NCBI GenBank assembly: GCA_030037185.1
Contig: JASHRR010000706.1
Span: 1 to 7,042 of the forward strand
Source: Xanthobacteraceae bacterium
GTDB lineage: Bacteria; Pseudomonadota; Alphaproteobacteria; Rhizobiales; Xanthobacteraceae
Length of the DNA: 7,042 bases
Reading direction: 5' to 3'
Made by a program: the position numbers and the translations under genes. The notes under the pieces are model-generated. The model worked only from the letters and a program-made list of their open reading frames with translations. It was not told the origin of the DNA and did no database searches. Of the stretch, positions 5,383 through 7,042 are shown in pieces. Each line of letters begins with the position of its first letter. Positions within the stretch are counted from its first letter, which is position 1.

Positions 5383-7042
5383 CCGCTTCGGCCTCCGTCG
5401 GTGCGTTGAGGGCGGCCGTCATCCTCACCCAACTACAACTGCGCCGTCAGATCAACTGGGTGTACGGATCGGCATATCGTTTCCGCAAGAAATCAACCGC
5501 CGGCAGGACAGCGACGGCACGCAAGTCGCGGACGGGCGGCCTGGTGACTGCATTCGTCGCCCTCGCCATGATCGGCAGTTCCATCAACTTCGCGCATCTT
5601 ATCGTCGCCAACCTCGAAAAAGTGCTTGGCACGGTTCAGACCTATCAGGAGGTAGGCTGGCTCGGCGTGCAGACGAGCCCGGTGACGGCTGAAGAGGCTG
5701 AACGGCTTGGCCTCAAGGCGGCGCGCGGTGCACTGGTCACCGGGCTTGCCGACGACGGGCCGGCAAAACGTGCGGGATTGCAAGCCGGCGACGTCGTCAT
5801 CAGATTCAGTGGCCGCGACGTTGCGGAGCCGCGTGATCTGGCGGCACTCATCACTGCAACGCCGGTTGGAAAGGTGGTTCAGGTCGCGACCATCCACGCC
5901 GGTAGGGAAGAGCGCAGGACGGTGACAGTAGGGCAAAGGCCACAGCTCCACGTTCAGCAGATTGCGCCGCCGTCCGGCGCCGTGCTGGCGTCCGGCGTCA
6001 TCAAGGGCGCGATGCTGGCGGCCGCGCTCCTCGTGCTGGTAGTGCTGTTTGTGCCGCTTGCGAGTCGCGACATCGCCCAGCCCGAGTGGGATCTTGAATG
6101 GCTGTCGACTTTGCCGCTGCCGCTGCCGACGCTGCTGTCATGCCGGTTGATCGAGCGGACCCTGACCAACACTGCCGGACTTCTCATACTCGTCCCCTTC
6201 CTGTCGTTTCTTGCAGTGGAGTGCGGCTACCTCTGGTCGGTGCCGCTCATCGCGTTGGGGCTGACGCTGCCGCTGTTGGCCATTGTGGCGGTCGGGCAGA
6301 CGCTGGCCGATACCGGCCTGCGCGTGTCGCTGTCGCCGCCCAAGCTCAGAAATCTTCAGGCCGTTATCTCGGTTGTCGGCGCGCTGCCGCTGTTGCCGGT
6401 GATGGCTATGTTATCCCCCGACGATCACTTTGTGTTTGCTTGGGCGAGGGCGCTGCCCGACTGGGTGGGATGGCTGCCCACTAGCCTTGCGGTACGCGCA
6501 CTGGCGAGCGCAGACGGACAATCAATGGCGTTGTGGTCGCCCGCCATGATCGGTGAGGCGGTAGCGATTGTGGCCGTCGGCTATGCAGTGCTGCATCGCC
6601 AGCTGCGCAACGGGGTGGCCGCCGCCGGCGCCAGGGAGGCCGGGAGGGGGCCGCGCGCGGCGAGCCGGGCTGCTGGTAAGGCCACAACAAAATCGCCATT
6701 TTCGCCGGTGCAGCGCCGCGAGCTGCGCCTGTTGTCGCGCGATCGGACCTTCTTCGTGCAGACGCTGCTGCTGCCGGTCCTGATTGTCGGAATGCAGAAC
6801 TTCGTCTTCGCAAAGGCCAATATCTTCGTCGGTGCTGCGGAGCATCCCGAAACGCTGGCGGCCGCTTCGTTCGGCTTGGCCGCCTACACACTGATGACGT
6901 CGGCCTTCCAGACGCTCAATGCGGAGGGCCAGGCGCTGTGGATCCTCTACACCGTGCCGCAGTCGTTGGAGGCCGTTTTGCGGGAGAAAGCGAAGCTGTG
7001 GGCATCGGTGGCGACGATCTTTGCGCTGCTGATTTTTGTCGT
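5379..7042 (+). CDS. ABC transporter permease with a built-in PDZ domain, 3' end missing
   Basis: From the GTG at 5379 the frame is open for 554 codons to the window end. The N-terminus is basic (QLRRQINW, YRFRKK, ARKSR), which places it in the cytoplasm. Helix 1 is about 54-77; then comes a PDZ domain at 94-185; helix 2 is about 205-228, followed by SRDIAQPEWDLEWL. Further helices lie near 265-283, 286-306, 326-345, 390-408, 456-476 and 494-513, and another begins at the edge. A charged, Ala/Gly-rich linker at about 414-443 precedes a second half starting RRELRLLSRDRTFFVQT, with EGQALWILYTVPQSLEAVLR near 517-536. This matches a family of large ABC-2-like permeases as I recall them, fused from two halves; the whole should be well over 600 residues. 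It pairs with the ATPase by a GTGA overlap. The substrate is unknown. The PDZ insertion is the odd feature. Confidence 0.88.
   Translation, partial: MTASASVGALRAAVILTQLQLRRQINWVYGSAYRFRKKSTAGRTATARKSRTGGLVTAFVALAMIGSSINFAHLIVANLEKVLGTVQTYQEVGWLGVQTSPVTAEEAERLGLKAARGALVTGLADDGPAKRAGLQAGDVVIRFSGRDVAEPRDLAALITATPVGKVVQVATIHAGREERRTVTVGQRPQLHVQQIAPPSGAVLASGVIKGAMLAAALLVLVVLFVPLASRDIAQPEWDLEWLSTLPLPLPTLLSCRLIERTLTNTAGLLILVPFLSFLAVECGYLWSVPLIALGLTLPLLAIVAVGQTLADTGLRVSLSPPKLRNLQAVISVVGALPLLPVMAMLSPDDHFVFAWARALPDWVGWLPTSLAVRALASADGQSMALWSPAMIGEAVAIVAVGYAVLHRQLRNGVAAAGAREAGRGPRAASRAAGKATTKSPFSPVQRRELRLLSRDRTFFVQTLLLPVLIVGMQNFVFAKANIFVGAAEHPETLAAASFGLAAYTLMTSAFQTLNAEGQALWILYTVPQSLEAVLREKAKLWASVATIFALLIFV
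5658..5933 (+). other. PDZ domain inside the permease (HtrA/DegP type)
   Basis: Permease residues 94-185 follow the HtrA-type PDZ pattern throughout: WLGVQTSPVT (ligand-binding loop and first strand), EEAERLGL, GALVTGLADDGPAKRAGL, QAGDVVIRFSGRDV, EPRDLAALI, and a final strand pair around REERRTVTV. No serine protease domain (no GNSGG) is present in the protein. In the family such domains bind the C-terminal residues of partner or misfolded proteins. Set between helices 1 and 2 of a protein with a cytoplasmic N-terminus, it should face the periplasm. Confidence 0.87.

Noticed and set aside
5447..5951. Minus-strand and other-frame open frames across the PDZ and permease region
   Set aside because: They overlap a continuous 554-codon frame with clear domain motifs and a strong ribosome binding site; they are shadows of it.
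1..7042. CRISPR array, tRNA, rRNA, or intact insertion sequence
   Set aside because: No regularly spaced repeats, cloverleaf, rRNA signature or transposase motif seen on either strand.

Overview
The window is GC-rich DNA with the codon habits of an alphaproteobacterium. A Rhizobiales organism, possibly Bradyrhizobium-like, is my best guess; it rests on recalled protein patterns (the secreted protein at the left edge and the small MTRRKGEIT-type protein), not on a search. It looks like a mosaic accessory region of short, unrelated transcription units, one decayed gene and one largely gene-free stretch.

Layout. At 1-317 (minus) is the start of a secreted protein of unknown function that runs off the left edge. 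At 552-869 (minus) is a decayed small conserved gene with an in-frame stop. At 940-1788 (minus) is a LysR-type regulator, divergent from 1875-2846 (plus), a zinc-free NAD(P)H quinone oxidoreductase; the regulator probably controls the reductase and itself from the shared 86-base gap. At 3064-3968 (plus) a PadR-type repressor overlaps, by ATGA, a small four-helix membrane protein whose C-terminal two thirds is a tandem duplication. Its promoter carries an inverted repeat between -35 and -10, and the mRNA may be leaderless. From 3969 to 4626 there is no convincing gene, but there is a long hairpin (4246-4314) and a 10-bp inverted repeat whose right arm covers a good -35 box (4518-4575). From 4627 to the right edge is an ABC exporter operon: an ATPase, then a permease overlapping it by GTGA and open to the window end.

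The most interesting item is that permease. Between its first and second membrane helices it carries a complete PDZ domain of the HtrA/DegP type with no protease domain. By charge distribution the PDZ should lie outside the cytoplasm. A PDZ module built into an ABC-2-like permease is an architecture I do not know as characterised; it suggests a transporter that recognises a protein C-terminus or an exported peptide. Second in interest is the PadR/duplicated-membrane-protein pair with its compact self-regulated promoter.
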